NCBI RefSeq assembly: GCF_023806635.1
Contig: NZ_JAMTDQ010000063.1
Coordinates: forward strand, 1 to 64,000
DNA length: 64,000 nucleotides
Direction of reading: 5' to 3'
Origin: Accumulibacter sp.
Lineage (GTDB): Bacteria > Pseudomonadota > Gammaproteobacteria > Burkholderiales > Rhodocyclaceae
The first letter of the stretch is position 1, and each line of letters opens with the position of its first letter. Below are positions 1 to 12,080 of this stretch, piece after piece. The position numbers were made by a program, and so were the translations under genes. Under the pieces are notes generated by a model that saw only the letters and a list, made by a program, of their open reading frames with translations, was not told where the DNA came from and did not search any database.

Positions 1-857
1 CCGTTCGCGGGATGAGCGAGCGCCTCAGCCCTCTGGGAGAGGAAGACGTAACACAGGTGATCGACGTCCCGCTCCCACTTGTAGTACCACCTGCCTTTCG
101 CGAAGCTTTCGGGCGGGGTGTCGCTGGCGAACTCGCCGCCGACCGGATGCTCGCCGCTGATCCGCGGATACATCTGCGAGTGGGTCGGCACCGCTCCGTC
201 GTTCTCCCACCAGTCTCTGGCGTCGAATCCAGCGACCGGAATCGGCGGCCGCAGGAACTGCTTCTGGCCGATGTAGGTGGCATGGGGGAGCATCGCCGGG
301 TTCATCCGTAGGCGCGGGTAGTATCGTCCACTCAGCCAGCTGCGCTCGCTCTGCTCGGTGATGTGCGAGAAGTACCAGGTCTGCGGGTGCGTCTGCCAGA
401 CGGCATTGTCGGCGTAGGCGCCCTGCAGCGTCAGCGAGTGGCAGGCGTTGTCCTTGCCCTTGAGGAAGCGGGAGCGCGCAACCCGCGCGAGGTATTCGAC
501 AACGCTTTCGCTCCTGCCGCGCGCGATTTCCCAATGATCCAGATCGAAGTTGTAGATGGCGTCCTGCACGCCGCGGGTGGCGTGGCCATAGGCCTCGACG
601 GCCAGCAGCAACAGCGTTGCGAGACTCGCCTTCTTCACCAGCCCGGTCCGCTCGTCTGCGCCGAACAGATAGGTCACTGTACTGCCGTTCGACACACCCG
701 AAATCGTCGTGATCGAGCGGATCCAGGCGGCGTTGCTGCCCCAGCCCCAGTAGTCCAGCGCCAGCAGGTGCTGCAGGCAGCGAACGGTCGGCGAGCCGAG
801 GCTATGCCCGACCAGATGCACCGGCGAGGGCCCGTCCCAGCCGGGGACGGAGCCCAT
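1..857 (-). pseudogene. Family I.5-type triacylglycerol lipase, N-terminally truncated, runs off the left edge
   Basis: The minus strand is open for 285 codons from ATG 857 to the window edge. The translation carries a GHSLG nucleophile elbow near residue 20, then YNFDLDHW, TYIGQ-like and YYPRL segments, DWWENDGAV (catalytic Asp region) and RDVDHL (catalytic His region). This layout matches thermoalkalophilic lipases of the Staphylococcus/Bacillus I.5 family, which hydrolyse ester bonds of acylglycerols and are usually secreted. Those lipases have about 110 residues before the Ser, including an oxyanion-hole HG and a signal peptide. Here an in-frame TGA lies about 18 codons upstream of the ATG and no such N-terminus is found in any frame. 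The whole triad is present, so the damage is confined to the 5' end: a decayed gene, a frameshift or a misassembly. No ribosome site is seen. Confidence 0.72.
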
Positions 858-3386
<2,529 letters not shown>

Positions 3387-3391
3387 GCTGG

Positions 3392-3979
3392 ATGTCGGCC
3401 GGGCACAGAAGGGCGCGTGCGGCGCCCGAGATCAACCGCCGCGACGACCTGCTGCGCGCCGCGGCGCGCCTGTTCGTCGAGAAGGGGTTTGCCGCGACGA
3501 CGACGCGCGACATCGCGCAGGCAGTCGGCATGCGTTCGGGCAGTCCCTTCTATCACTTCCGCAGCAAGCAGGATCTCCTCAAGGCGGCGATGATCGAAGG
3601 GCTGGAGGCGGGAAACCGGCGCCTGCAGGCCGCCATCGCAGGGGTCAACGATCCCGAGCGACGCCTGCGGCTGATGATCCGGATCCATTTCGGCAATCTG
3701 CTCGAGGGCGATTGCCATACGCCGATGCTGATTCACGAATCCCGTTCGCTCGATGCCGTGGCGCGGGCCGAGATCGCCGCCGCCAGCGACCGTTACCAGG
3801 CGGCGTGGCAGGGCACGCTCGACGAGCTGGCGGCATGCGGCCGGTTGCGCAGCGCGGCGAGCCCGGTTCGGCTGCTGCTCTTCGGCATGCTCAACTGGAG
3901 TGGCCAGTGGTATCGGCCTGATGGCCCGCTGTCGCTCGATGAGATTGCCGACGCGGCCAGCGAGCTGCTGTTGCGGTGA
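3392..3979 (+). CDS. TetR/AcrR family transcriptional regulator
   Basis: This 195-residue protein has an N-terminal TetR helix-turn-helix (residues 15-60: LLRAAARLFVEKGF, then TTTRDIAQAVGM and FYHFRSKQDLL) and a helical ligand-binding C-terminus. It starts five bases after fadH, so the two are almost certainly cotranscribed. By analogy with other TetR proteins beside fatty-acid genes (FadR/PsrA-like) it may sense an acyl-CoA, but nothing in the ligand domain proves this. No clear palindromic operator was found upstream of fadH. Confidence 0.88.
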   Translation: MSAGHRRARAAPEINRRDDLLRAAARLFVEKGFAATTTRDIAQAVGMRSGSPFYHFRSKQDLLKAAMIEGLEAGNRRLQAAIAGVNDPERRLRLMIRIHFGNLLEGDCHTPMLIHESRSLDAVARAEIAAASDRYQAAWQGTLDELAACGRLRSAASPVRLLLFGMLNWSGQWYRPDGPLSLDEIADAASELLLR

Positions 3980-4082
3980 AGGCACCGCTCGCACGCCGCT
4001 TTCGCTGCCGCTGCGGTCAACCGCACGCGAGGCGGCCGCCGCGCTCATCGGGGAAGTGACATCGGCCGGCGTGCCAGGGGCG

Positions 4083-4943
4083 TCAGGCGCTGATGGCCGA
4101 CGTGCGACAGGCCATCGGTCGTGCCGGGTCGCTGCACCATTCGCTCCACGAACCCGCGTACAGGCGGGCGCCCGGGAGGCCGGCGAGCTCCATCGCCAGC
4201 AGGTTGTGACAGGCGGTGACTCCCGATCCGCAGGACATCACCACATCGCGTGCGTCGAAGCCGGCGAGGAGCTCGTTGAACTCACGCCGCAGGTCGGCGG
4301 CCGGCCGAAAACGGCCGCCTGCATCAAGGTTGTCGCGAAAGAAGCGGTTGTCGGCGCCGGGTATGTGTCCGCCGAGCGGATCGAGGGTTTCGTTCTCGCC
4401 ACGGAAGCGGTCGGGGCTGCGGGCATCGATCAGCCGGAATTTCCGGCTTGCGAGATTGGCCAGCACGTCGTCGGCGCTGACGACCCAGTCCTGCTGCTGG
4501 ATCGCGATGGTCGCCGGTTGTTCCTCCGGCACTGCCGTCGTCAACGGGCGACCCTCGGCCAGCCAGGCGGCGATGCCACCGTCGAGGACGGCGACGCGAT
4601 CGTGGCCCAGCCAGCGAAGCAACCACCACAGGCGAGCGGCAAAGGCGCCACCGGCATCGTCGTAGGCGACCACCTGCGTGCCGCACGAGACGCCGACAGC
4701 GCCGAGCCTGTCGGCAAGTCCTTGCGGGTCGGGCAGCGGGTGGCGCCCGTTGCGGCCGTTCGTCGGGCCCGACAGGTCGTCGTCGAGGTGCAGGAAGAAC
4801 GCACCCGGCAGGTGCCCGGCGGTGTAAGCCTGCCGCCCGGCAGCCGGATCGCCGAGCAGGTGACGGCAGTCGAAAATCCGCCACTCAGGGTCCCGCAGGT
4901 GCGCGGCGAGAACTGCGCCATCGACCAGCGTGCGGTAGCTCAT
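4083..4943 (-). CDS. sseA: 3-mercaptopyruvate sulfurtransferase / tandem rhodanese
   Basis: The protein has 286 residues and two rhodanese domains. The N-terminal one is inactive; the C-terminal one carries the loop CGSGVTA with catalytic Cys238. The CG(S/T)GVT loop is typical of mercaptopyruvate sulfurtransferases, whereas thiosulfate sulfurtransferases carry a different loop, so transfer of sulfur from 3-mercaptopyruvate to thiol acceptors or cyanide is the likely reaction. It lies downstream of the SpoIIAA-like gene, and its ATG overlaps that gene's TGA (ATGA at 4940-4943), implying translational coupling. A purine-rich ribosome site precedes the start. It converges with the TetR gene across about 100 bases without an obvious T-tailed terminator. 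Confidence 0.9.
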   Translation of the reverse strand: MSYRTLVDGAVLAAHLRDPEWRIFDCRHLLGDPAAGRQAYTAGHLPGAFFLHLDDDLSGPTNGRNGRHPLPDPQGLADRLGAVGVSCGTQVVAYDDAGGAFAARLWWLLRWLGHDRVAVLDGGIAAWLAEGRPLTTAVPEEQPATIAIQQQDWVVSADDVLANLASRKFRLIDARSPDRFRGENETLDPLGGHIPGADNRFFRDNLDAGGRFRPAADLRREFNELLAGFDARDVVMSCGSGVTACHNLLAMELAGLPGARLYAGSWSEWCSDPARPMACRTSAISA

Positions 4944-5311
4944 TCCGCCTCCCCTCCGGCCCCGGCATCGTCGGCCAGCCAGGCGCGCGCCTCCGTTTCC
5001 TCGGCGAAGATGCGCATCTCGGCGCGGACGAAGATCTGCGACAACCAGGCGCTCCAGGCGACCCACTGGCTGTCGGTCAGCACGGCAATGCGGCTGAAGT
5101 CGTTGGCATGGGCGCGGGCGAAGACGATGTCTTCCCAAGCGACGTCGAGGGTGAAGTCAGCCATCTCGCGCAGGTCGAAGAGCAGGTCGACCGGTCCTTC
5201 GAAGCGGATCGCGTCGTTGACGACACTCTCGAATTCCCTGTAGTCGGACAGAGTGAACTCGGCGTACACGGTGACTTCGACGCGCTTGGGTTGATGCTCG
5301 ATGACGATCAT
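4940..5311 (-). CDS. SpoIIAA-like (STAS superfamily) protein
   Basis: The 123-residue protein has alternating beta/alpha segments (VEVTVYAEFTLSDYREFES, then VDLLFDLREM, then FSRIAVLTDSQW) of the SpoIIAA-like family. Relatives have a lipid-binding STAS fold and unclear roles. The region 60-75 lacks the conserved phosphorylatable Ser context of true anti-sigma antagonists, so I do not assign regulation of a sigma factor. It is the first gene of a two-gene unit with the sulfurtransferase. The start ATG 5311 has GGGAGCCGAAC just upstream. Confidence 0.78.
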   Translation of the reverse strand: MIVIEHQPKRVEVTVYAEFTLSDYREFESVVNDAIRFEGPVDLLFDLREMADFTLDVAWEDIVFARAHANDFSRIAVLTDSQWVAWSAWLSQIFVRAEMRIFAEETEARAWLADDAGAGGEAE

Positions 5312-5455
5312 GTTCGGCTCCCTTCGTGTGCAGGGCAAGTTTAGCACCACTGTCGGGCGGGGAGTTCGCGGCCATGGCTGCCGACCGACCCGTTTTTGAT
5401 TTGACCGCAAGCCCAGTAATAGGCTATTTTTGCCCGTTTGATTCGAGCCCTGCCC

Positions 5456-5743
5456 ATGTCCCGACCGAAACCCGAGCCTGCTGCCGGCACTGACAGCGCC
5501 ATCGTGTCGCCGACTGTCGTCGGCGAGATGAAGTTCGAGATGGCTCTGGCCGAACTGGAAGGCATCATCACCAGCATGGAGGGCGGCCGGCTGCCGCTTG
5601 CCGAGTCGCTGGCCGCCTACCGGCGGGGCAGCGAACTGCTGCGGCATTGCCAGCAACAGCTTGCCGATGCGGAACGCGAGATCCAGATTCTCGAGAACGG
5701 AAGCCTGCGCGATTTCGCGGCAGGCAACGGGCAGGCGGGATGA
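5456..5743 (+). CDS. xseB: Exodeoxyribonuclease VII small subunit
   Basis: This 95-residue protein contains the XseB signature FEMALAELEGIITSMEGGRLPL and LAAYRRGSELLRHCQQQLADAE, predicted helical. XseB associates with XseA to form the nuclease that degrades single-stranded DNA from either end. The gene is small but of the usual length; about 25 extra N-terminal residues precede the core. The start is taken as ATG 5456. It overlaps ispA by four bases (ATGA at 5740), the common proteobacterial arrangement xseB-ispA-dxs. xseA is not in the window. Confidence 0.92.
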   Translation: MSRPKPEPAAGTDSAIVSPTVVGEMKFEMALAELEGIITSMEGGRLPLAESLAAYRRGSELLRHCQQQLADAEREIQILENGSLRDFAAGNGQAG

Positions 5744-6663
5744 GCCCAATGGATACGACGTCGGGCGCGGCGACGCGGCTTCCCTTTCCGGACTGGATGC
5801 GCGGCGTGCAGGGACGCGTGGAAACGGCGCTCGCCCGCAATCTGCCAGCCGCCGAGGCGATCCCCGCCCGTCTGCACCAGGCGATGCGCTATGCCACGCT
5901 GAACGGTGGCAAGCGGGTGCGGCCCCTGCTGGTGTTCGCTGCCGGTGAGCTGAGCGATGCGCCTCTGCTCCGACTGGAGGTCACTGCCTGCGCCGTCGAG
6001 CTGATACATAGCTATTCGCTGGTGCATGACGACCTGCCGTGCATGGACGACGACGTGCTGCGCCGCGGTCGCCCGACCTGTCATGTCGAATACGACGAGG
6101 CGACCGCGCTGCTCGTCGGCGACAGCCTGCAGTCCCTGGCGTTCGAGATCCTCGCGCGCAGCGATTTTGCTGACGGTCCGCGGCAACTCGAGATGCTGGC
6201 CCTGCTCGCCCGAGCCAGTGGCTCCTGCGGCATGGCGGGCGGCCAGGCGATCGACCTCGCGGCCGTTGGCAGGACACTCGATCAGCCCGAACTCGAGTTG
6301 ATGCACGCGCTCAAGACGGGGGCGCTGATCCGTGCCTCGGTCCTGCTTGGCGGCCTCTGCGGCACGGCGCTCGCTACCGAGGAAAGGGATTCCCTCGACC
6401 GCTTCGCCAAGCGCGCCGGCCTGCTCTTCCAGGTCGTCGACGACATTCTCGACTGCACGGCCAGCACGTTGACGCTGGGCAAGACGGCCGGCAAGGATGC
6501 CGCTGCGGCGAAGCCCACCTACGTCAGCCTGATGGGGCTGGAGCGGGCCCGCGAGTTCGCTGCCGACCTCGGACGGCAGGCCCTTGCGGCGCTGAGCTCA
6601 TTCGGTGAGCGCAGCCGGCGCCTCGTCGAGTTGACCGATTTCATCACCCAGCGGAAATTTTGA
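5740..6663 (+). CDS. ispA: (2E,6E)-farnesyl diphosphate synthase
   Basis: The 307-residue all-helical prenyltransferase condenses IPP with DMAPP/GPP to farnesyl diphosphate for quinone tails, undecaprenyl carrier and hopanoid-type lipids. Both Asp-rich motifs are intact: DDLPCMDDD from residue 97 (first DDxxD) and DDILD from residue 234 (second). GGKRVRP, for IPP binding, lies upstream of the first. The start ATG 5740 overlaps the xseB stop; a second ATG nine bases later is possible. dxs follows 45 bases downstream, so precursor supply and chain elongation are coexpressed. Confidence 0.95.
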   Translation: MSPMDTTSGAATRLPFPDWMRGVQGRVETALARNLPAAEAIPARLHQAMRYATLNGGKRVRPLLVFAAGELSDAPLLRLEVTACAVELIHSYSLVHDDLPCMDDDVLRRGRPTCHVEYDEATALLVGDSLQSLAFEILARSDFADGPRQLEMLALLARASGSCGMAGGQAIDLAAVGRTLDQPELELMHALKTGALIRASVLLGGLCGTALATEERDSLDRFAKRAGLLFQVVDDILDCTASTLTLGKTAGKDAAAAKPTYVSLMGLERAREFAADLGRQALAALSSFGERSRRLVELTDFITQRKF

Positions 6664-6708
6664 CCCGTTCGTGTGTGGTCAGTCGCTGCAGCAGGACAAG
6701 ACAAGCCA

Positions 6709-8601
6709 ATGATGCGTTATCCCCTTCTAGACACGATCAGCGATCCGGCGCAACTGCGCAAGCTCGATCGCCGACACCTGCCGCAACTGGCCGACGAGCT
6801 GCGCACCTTCCTCGTCGAGTCGGTGGCCAGGACCGGCGGCCACCTGTCGTCGAACCTGGGCACGGTCGAACTGACGATCGCGCTGCACCACGTCTTCGAT
6901 ACGCCGCATGATCGCCTCGTTTGGGATGTCGGCCACCAGACCTACGCGCACAAGGTGCTCACCGGGCGGCGTGCGGGCATGGCGAGGCTGCGCATGCAGG
7001 GTGGCGTCTCGGGCTTTCCGAAGCGCAGCGAGAGTCCTTACGACACCTTCGGTGTCGGTCATTCGTCTACTTCGATCTCGGCCGCGCTCGGCATGGCACT
7101 CGCCGCGAAGACCAAGGGCGAGGCGCGCAAGGTGGTGGCGATCATCGGCGATGGGGCGATGTCGGCGGGCCAGGCTTTCGAGGCCCTCAACAATGCCGGG
7201 GTTGCGGACGCCGACATGCTCGTCATCCTCAACGATAACGACATGTCAATCTCGCCGGCTGTGGGAGCCCTCAACCGCTACCTGGCCCGCCTCTTTTCCG
7301 GCAGCAGCTTCAACGCCGCCCGCAAGGCGGGGGAAAAGATCCTCGATTTCTCGCCGTCGCTGCGCGAGTTCGCCAAGCGCGCCGAAGAGCACGTCAAGGG
7401 AATGCTGACGCCGGGCACGCTGTTCGAGGAGATGGGCTTCAACTATATCGGGCCGATCGACGGCCACGATCTGGAGTCGCTGGTCCCGACGCTGCACAAC
7501 CTGAAGAACCTGAAGGGGCCGCAGTTCCTGCACGTGATCACCAAGAAGGGACAGGGGTACAAACTGGCCGAGGTGGATCCGGTGCTCTATCACGGGGTTT
7601 CGAAGTTCCAGCCCGATGTCGGCATTGCCGGCGGATCAGGCGGTGGCAAGCCGAGCTATACGCAGGTTTTCGGTGACTGGCTGTGCGACATGGCGGCGGC
7701 CGACTCGCGGCTCGTCGGCATCACGCCGGCGATGCGCGAAGGTTCCGGGTTGCTGCGCTTCAGCGAGCGCTTTCCCGAGCGCTACTACGATGTCGGCATC
7801 GCCGAGCAACATGCCGTCACCTTTGCCGCCGGTCTCGCCTGCGAAGGGCTGCGGCCGGTACTGGCGATCTACTCGACTTTCCTGCAGCGGGGCTACGACC
7901 AGTTGCTGCACGACGTCGCACTGCAGAACCTGCCCGTGGTCTTTGCGCTCGATCGCGGCGGTCTCGTCGGCGCCGACGGTCCGACCCACCACGGTGCCTT
8001 CGATCTGTCGTTCCTGAGCTGCGTTCCCAATCTGCTGCTGATGACGCCTGCGGATGAGGATGAGTGCCGCAAGATGCTGACCACGGCCTTCTTCCACGAC
8101 GGACCAGCTGCGGTGCGTTACCCGCGTGGCAGCGGCACGGGCGTCGCCGTCGACCCACAACTCGTCGGTCTGCCGATCGGCAGGGGCGAGATTCGCCGAC
8201 ATGGCCAGGCGGTGGCGCTGCTGGCCTTTGGCAGCATGCTGGTGCCGGCGCTGGCGGCAGCGGCCGAGATCGATGCCACGGTGGCCAACATGCGCTTCGT
8301 CAAGCCGATCGATCGCGAGCTGATCGTGTCGCTGGCGGCGGAACATTCGCTGCTCGTCAGCGTCGAAGAGAATGCCGTCATCGGCGGCGCCGGGGCCGAG
8401 GTCGCACGCGTGCTTGATGAGGCCGGCAGCGCCGTCCGTCTGTTGCGGCTGGGAATTCCCGATCGCTTCATCGAGCATGGCGACCAGGCGATGCTGCTGG
8501 CCGACATCGGGCTGGACAGCGCCGGCATCGTGCGTGCGGTTCGCGCCTGCCGGTCCTCGCCGGCAGATGCGGGCGATGCGCCGGGCGCACGCCCGGACTG
8601 A
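6709..8601 (+). CDS. dxs: 1-deoxy-D-xylulose-5-phosphate synthase
   Basis: The 630-residue thiamine-diphosphate enzyme is the first step of the MEP isoprenoid pathway, making DXP from pyruvate and glyceraldehyde 3-phosphate. Visible signatures are [11 protein letters not shown] (residues 64-74), the ThDP/Mg motif [16 protein letters not shown] near 147, and the transketolase pyrimidine-binding segment [15 protein letters not shown] with the catalytic Glu near 366. The C-terminal transketolase domain follows. Two consecutive ATG codons occur at 6709 and 6712; length does not decide between them. Together with ispA it supplies quinone and lipid-carrier precursors. Confidence 0.96.
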   Translation: MMRYPLLDTISDPAQLRKLDRRHLPQLADELRTFLVESVARTGGHLSSNLGTVELTIALHHVFDTPHDRLVWDVGHQTYAHKVLTGRRAGMARLRMQGGVSGFPKRSESPYDTFGVGHSSTSISAALGMALAAKTKGEARKVVAIIGDGAMSAGQAFEALNNAGVADADMLVILNDNDMSISPAVGALNRYLARLFSGSSFNAARKAGEKILDFSPSLREFAKRAEEHVKGMLTPGTLFEEMGFNYIGPIDGHDLESLVPTLHNLKNLKGPQFLHVITKKGQGYKLAEVDPVLYHGVSKFQPDVGIAGGSGGGKPSYTQVFGDWLCDMAAADSRLVGITPAMREGSGLLRFSERFPERYYDVGIAEQHAVTFAAGLACEGLRPVLAIYSTFLQRGYDQLLHDVALQNLPVVFALDRGGLVGADGPTHHGAFDLSFLSCVPNLLLMTPADEDECRKMLTTAFFHDGPAAVRYPRGSGTGVAVDPQLVGLPIGRGEIRRHGQAVALLAFGSMLVPALAAAAEIDATVANMRFVKPIDRELIVSLAAEHSLLVSVEENAVIGGAGAEVARVLDEAGSAVRLLRLGIPDRFIEHGDQAMLLADIGLDSAGIVRAVRACRSSPADAGDAPGARPD

Positions 8602-8619
8602 CAACTACTTGGAGCAGCA

Positions 8620-9444
8620 ATGAACGCCCCCGAAACACCGCGCAGTCCGGCCGTCATGGCCGATGTACAGGGCTCTGCCGATACGCGTCGGATCGCCATC
8701 AACAAGGTGGGAATCAAGGCGATGCGGCATCCGGTGCGGGTGCTGGACAAGTCTGGCGGCATCCAGCACACGATCGCGCTCTTCAACATGTACGTCGGCT
8801 TGCCGCACAATTTCAAGGGCACCCACATGTCGCGCTTCGTCGAGATTCTCAATGGCCATGAGCGGGAGATCTCGGTCGAGAACTTCCCGGCGATGTTGCG
8901 CGAGATGGTCAATCGGCTGGAGGCCGAGACCGGCCACATCGAGATGAGTTTTCCCTATTTCATCAACAAGGCGGCACCGGTTTCCGGTGTGCAGAGCCTG
9001 ATGGATTACGATGTGACGCTCACCGGCGAGATCTGCCATGGGCGGATCGAGTCGACGATCCGGGTGGCGGTGCCGGTCACCAGCCTGTGCCCGTGCTCGA
9101 AGGAGATCTCGGAACGCGGTGCGCACAACCAGCGATCGCAGGTGACGGTGACGGTGCGCATCAACGAGCACCTGTGGATCGAGGAACTGGTCGAGATCGT
9201 CGAGGCGCAGGCATCCTGCGAGCTGTATGGCCTGCTCAAGCGTCCGGACGAGAAGTATGTCACCGAGCGTGCCTACGACAATCCCAAGTTCGTCGAAGAC
9301 ATGGTGCGCGACGTTGCCGCGCGACTCGGCAGTGAGGCCAGGATCGATGCCTTCGTCGTCGAGTCGGAGAATTTCGAGTCGATCCACAACCATTCGGCGT
9401 ATGCCCTGATCGAGAGGGACCGAAGGCCGACCGGCAATTCCTGA
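8620..9444 (+). CDS. folE2: GTP cyclohydrolase I type IB (FolE2)
   Basis: This 274-residue protein matches the FolE2 (COG1469) family: [11 protein letters not shown] near the N-terminus, the metal-binding segment SLCPCSK (Cys157, Cys159) and GAHNQRS. It converts GTP to dihydroneopterin triphosphate, the entry to tetrahydrofolate and queuosine. Type IB enzymes accept several divalent metals and often replace or back up the zinc-dependent FolE under zinc limitation. No Zur-like operator is visible, and it follows dxs by only 18 bases, so it looks constitutively expressed with the isoprenoid genes. AGGAGC-like GGAGCAGC precedes the ATG. Confidence 0.95.
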   Translation: MNAPETPRSPAVMADVQGSADTRRIAINKVGIKAMRHPVRVLDKSGGIQHTIALFNMYVGLPHNFKGTHMSRFVEILNGHEREISVENFPAMLREMVNRLEAETGHIEMSFPYFINKAAPVSGVQSLMDYDVTLTGEICHGRIESTIRVAVPVTSLCPCSKEISERGAHNQRSQVTVTVRINEHLWIEELVEIVEAQASCELYGLLKRPDEKYVTERAYDNPKFVEDMVRDVAARLGSEARIDAFVVESENFESIHNHSAYALIERDRRPTGNS

Positions 9445-9480
9445 GAGCTGGTGCAGACGTAGTAAGTCGTTGCGGGAGGA

Positions 9481-9518
9481 AAAAACGGGCGAGGTCCGCA
9501 GACTTCGCCCGTTTTTTT
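9481..9518. terminator. Bidirectional rho-independent terminator between folE2 and rplS
   Basis: A hairpin of about 13 base pairs (AAACGGGCGAGGTC paired with GACTTCGCCCGTTT, loop CGCA, one mismatch) has an A-run on the left arm and a T-run on the right. It can therefore stop transcription from folE2 on the plus strand and from rplS on the minus strand. Confidence 0.88.
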
Positions 9519-9540
9519 CTTCATGCCGCGCGGCAGCGGT

Positions 9541-9906
9541 TCAGCGCTGCTTGCGCACGAGCTTTTCCTTGATCCGTGCCGACTTGCCCGAGCGTTGCCG
9601 CAGGTAGTAGAGCTTGGCACGGCGGACGTCGCCGCGGCGCTTGACCTCGATCGACGCGACCAGCGGCGAATAGGTCTGGAAAGTGCGTTCGACACCCTCG
9701 CCCGAGGACACCTTGCGGACGATGAAACTGGAATTGAGGCCGCGGTTGCGCTTGGCGATGACGACGCCCTCGTAGGCCTGCAGACGCTCGCGCGCGCCCT
9801 CCTTGACCTTGACCTGGACGACGACCGTGTCGCCCGGAGCAAACTCCGGAATGACCTTGCCCAGACGGGCGATTTCTTCTTGCTCAAGTTGCTCGATCAG
9901 ATTCAT
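9541..9906 (-). CDS. rplS: 50S ribosomal protein L19
   Basis: The 121-residue protein is a full-length bacterial L19: [12 protein letters not shown] start, [16 protein letters not shown], the [21 protein letters not shown] core and the basic C-terminal tail [18 protein letters not shown]. It sits at the 30S-50S interface of the ribosome. It is the last gene of rpsP-rimM-trmD-rplS, the standard proteobacterial order, 23 bases after trmD, and is followed by a strong terminator. Confidence 0.97.
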   Translation of the reverse strand: MNLIEQLEQEEIARLGKVIPEFAPGDTVVVQVKVKEGARERLQAYEGVVIAKRNRGLNSSFIVRKVSSGEGVERTFQTYSPLVASIEVKRRGDVRRAKLYYLRQRSGKSARIKEKLVRKQR

Positions 9907-9929
9907 TTCTTGAACTCCATGGATGATTG

Positions 9930-10694
9930 TCAGCTCTTGTTATCCTGATCGCATTGCTCCTGAAACTTCACCAGGAGTTGCGTTTCCAGCTTCGACAGCG
10001 GGCGGCCAGCCAACAGCTCGGGCCGCCTCTGCCACGTCCGACCCAGCGCCTGTTGCAGGCGCCAGCGCCGTATCTCTTCGTGATGTCCGGACAACAGCAC
10101 GTCCGGTACCCGCCAACCGGCATGTTCCTCGGGCCGCGTATAGTGCGGGCAATCCAGCAGGCCCGCAACGAAAGAATCCTGCTGCGCTGACTCGGCGTCG
10201 TTCAGTACGCCCGGCAACTGCCTGAGCACGGCGTCGAGCAGCGCCATCGCCGGGATCTCGCCACCGGAGAGAACGAAATCGCCGACCGACACCTCCTCGT
10301 CGACATGGCCGTCGATCACGCGCTGGTCGATTCCCTCGTAACGTCCACAGACGAGAACCAGTGCCTCGGCGGCCTGCGCCAGGCGTACCACTCGCCCATG
10401 CGTCAACAGCGGACCCTGCGGCGACAGGCAGACGACGCGACTGCGATCGGCGCCAAGCGCACGTTGTCGCTCTTTCGCTGCCGCGATGGCCGCTGCCAGC
10501 GGCGGCAGCATCATGACCATCCCCGGTCCGCCGCCGTAGGGACGATCATCGACCGTGCGATGCCTGTCAGCCGTGAAATCACGAGGATTCCACAGGTGCA
10601 GCTGCCAGCGGCCGGTTGCCAGCGCCCGTCGCGTGACACCCGCGCCAGTGAGCGCGGAAAACATTTCCGGGAACAGCGTCACGACATCGGTCAC
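9930..10694 (-). CDS. trmD: tRNA (guanine-N1-)-methyltransferase
   Basis: The 254-residue SPOUT methyltransferase makes m1G37 in tRNAs reading CNN codons, preventing +1 frameshifts. The trefoil-knot elements are clear: [10 protein letters not shown] at the start, [25 protein letters not shown] and the S-adenosylmethionine loop [20 protein letters not shown]. No ATG fits; GTG 10694 ([10 protein letters not shown]) gives the family N-terminus, with a TTG codon immediately before as an alternative. It starts 38 bases after the rimM stop. Confidence 0.95.
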   Translation of the reverse strand: MTDVVTLFPEMFSALTGAGVTRRALATGRWQLHLWNPRDFTADRHRTVDDRPYGGGPGMVMMLPPLAAAIAAAKERQRALGADRSRVVCLSPQGPLLTHGRVVRLAQAAEALVLVCGRYEGIDQRVIDGHVDEEVSVGDFVLSGGEIPAMALLDAVLRQLPGVLNDAESAQQDSFVAGLLDCPHYTRPEEHAGWRVPDVLLSGHHEEIRRWRLQQALGRTWQRRPELLAGRPLSKLETQLLVKFQEQCDQDNKS

Positions 10695-10732
10695 CAAGGG
10701 CCGCAGGTCTGTCGCTGCGTCCGCTGCGCCGC

Positions 10733-11308
10733 TTACCAATCCGCTTCCCAGTCGACCGTCATGTGGCCACCAGCCAGGTCCACTTCGAGGACGATTGCCG
10801 CGACGAAGGGCAGCAGTCTCTCGCCACCCGTGCCATCGGCCACCTGCAGGACTGCGTTCGCCGGCGTCTCGATCAGGCCGACGATGCGGCCGAGTGGCTG
10901 ATGCCGGACGTTGCTCACCGCCAGGCCCAGCAGATCGGCCCAATAGTACTCGTCCGCGGCGGTCGGTGGCAGTGCAGACCGCGGAGCACCGACGAGAACG
11001 CCCCTGAGCGCCTCGGCCGCATTGCGGTCGGCAACGCCTTCGAGCTGCGCCGTCAGCCGGCCGTTGCGAAGCGAACATCCGATCAGTTTCCGTTGTTGCC
11101 AGCACGCGACCGCATCGCCCTCGCTGCCGAGCCACCAGTGCGCCAGGGTCGACCACTTGTGAGGGTCGTCGGCGAAGGGGTGAACATGCACCCCGCCCTT
11201 TACTCCGCTGGCTGCGCCAATCCTTCCGAGAACGACGATTTCCTGCGGCGTCGGCCGGCCATTCGTCACGCCGGCAGCGCCACCGGGCGGCTGCGCCTGT
11301 CCCGACAA
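10733..11308 (-). CDS. rimM: Ribosome maturation factor RimM
   Basis: This protein of up to 191 residues has the RimM N-terminal barrel ([26 protein letters not shown]) and a C-terminal PRC-barrel ([27 protein letters not shown]). RimM binds S19 and assists 30S head assembly. The start is uncertain: TTG 11308 lies three bases after the rpsP stop, while GTG 11269 starts closer to the conserved core. No ATG is available. It is cotranscribed with rpsP, trmD and rplS. Confidence 0.93.
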   Translation of the reverse strand: MSGQAQPPGGAAGVTNGRPTPQEIVVLGRIGAASGVKGGVHVHPFADDPHKWSTLAHWWLGSEGDAVACWQQRKLIGCSLRNGRLTAQLEGVADRNAAEALRGVLVGAPRSALPPTAADEYYWADLLGLAVSNVRHQPLGRIVGLIETPANAVLQVADGTGGERLLPFVAAIVLEVDLAGGHMTVDWEADW

Positions 11309-11311
11309 TGC

Positions 11312-11566
11312 CTAGGCCGCTACCTTGGCGGCGGCCTGCTTGAGCAGGCGGGTGACGGTCGGCGAAGCCTGCGCACCTTGCTGCTGCCAGTAGCTCAGGC
11401 GATCGGCCGCGACCTGCAGGCCCTGTTCCTTCTCCGTCGCGAGCGGATTGTAAAAGCCGATGCGCTCGATGAAACGACCATCGCGACGCGACCGAGAATC
11501 GGTCACGACCATGTTGTAGAACGGGCGTTTCTTGGCGCCACCACGGGCAAGACGAATAACGACCAT
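11312..11566 (-). CDS. rpsP: 30S ribosomal protein S16
   Basis: The 84-residue protein is a complete bS16: [37 protein letters not shown], and the basic middle with a Lys/Ala-rich end. It is needed for central-domain assembly of 16S rRNA. It is the first gene of the rpsP-rimM-trmD-rplS operon, preceded by GGAAGAGAG as ribosome site and by a -10-like TATAAT. Confidence 0.97.
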   Translation of the reverse strand: MVVIRLARGGAKKRPFYNMVVTDSRSRRDGRFIERIGFYNPLATEKEQGLQVAADRLSYWQQQGAQASPTVTRLLKQAAAKVAA

Positions 11567-11598
11567 GTGACTCTCTTCCAGAGCAGAAAAAAGCCCGG

Positions 11599-11604
11599 AT
11601 TATA
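11599..11604 (-). promoter_or_regulatory. Probable -10 box of the rpsP operon
   Basis: The minus strand reads TATAAT here, 33 bases before the rpsP ATG, which fits a transcript start near 11592. No good -35 hexamer is seen 16-18 bases upstream, so the call rests on a perfect -10 and its position. Confidence 0.5.
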
Positions 11605-11642
11605 ACAACAAAGTGCTCTCCGGACGTGCGCGATCGGCAGCG

Positions 11643-11816
11643 CGGGTGCAATCGAAAGTGCGACTGGCGCCGGCGCGAGGCGCCAGTGGCCACGGTAGAC
11701 TTGTTCTGGCGCCAGCGCATGGAACTACCGTCATTCCGGCGCAGGCCGGAATCCAGCTCGTTCGTCAAGCTTCTCTCTTAGCAGTCGGTCGACAGTCGCA
11801 CTTTCGATTGCACCCG
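11643..11816. repeat. Non-coding element bounded by a perfect 24-bp inverted repeat with internal REP-like palindromes
   Basis: Bases 11643-11666 and 11793-11816 are exact reverse complements (24 bp, core GCAATCGAAAGTGCGACT). Between them lie CTGGCGCC...GGCGCCAG (11663-11685), a further GGCGCCAGCGC copy, and ATTCCGG...CCGGAAT (about 11732-11752). The last is the common proteobacterial REP-type palindrome whose shadow translation reads SGLRRNDG. There is no transposase. The 174-bp size and terminal inverted repeats fit a REP/BIME-like or MITE-like element between two divergent genes. It could not be checked for target duplications beyond the lack of an obvious flanking direct repeat. Confidence 0.7.
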
Positions 11817-12080
11817 GCAGCGCATTGCGGTTTCGGAACGGGCCCGTGGCGGTTTGCGGGGCCTCATGCGTCGCTTGAGTCATCCTTCGGAGAGTTGGGC
11901 AGCACACTTCCTTGTTTCCTGGCAGTATATAATCAGTGTCAGAGGCAGTTCAGGGCACGCAGTGGCGACGGGCTGGGGCCGCGCGATTCCGCCTTTCCAG
12001 CAGTTGCTTCGTTCCGTCGGGCAGCGAACGTTGCTGCAACTGCCCGCGCCGTGATGCAAACCTCCTTCGCAGGCAGCCTG
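11817..12080. other. Intergenic region upstream of the PilZ-like gene with a perfect TATAAT
   Basis: The region has no gene I can support. TATAAT at 11928-11933 on the plus strand could be the -10 of the downstream gene, but no matching -35 hexamer was found at 16-18 bases. The rest shows no hairpin with a T-tail. Confidence 0.4.

Noticed and set aside
3753..5243. 496-codon plus-strand frame over the sulfurtransferase and SpoIIAA-like gene
   Set aside because: Both minus-strand genes have clear domain motifs; the plus frame has none.
9930..11768. 612-codon minus frame extending trmD upstream through rimM and rpsP
   Set aside because: Only the last 254 codons match TrmD. The rest overlaps rimM and rpsP in another frame, and its first part is the shadow of the REP-like palindrome.
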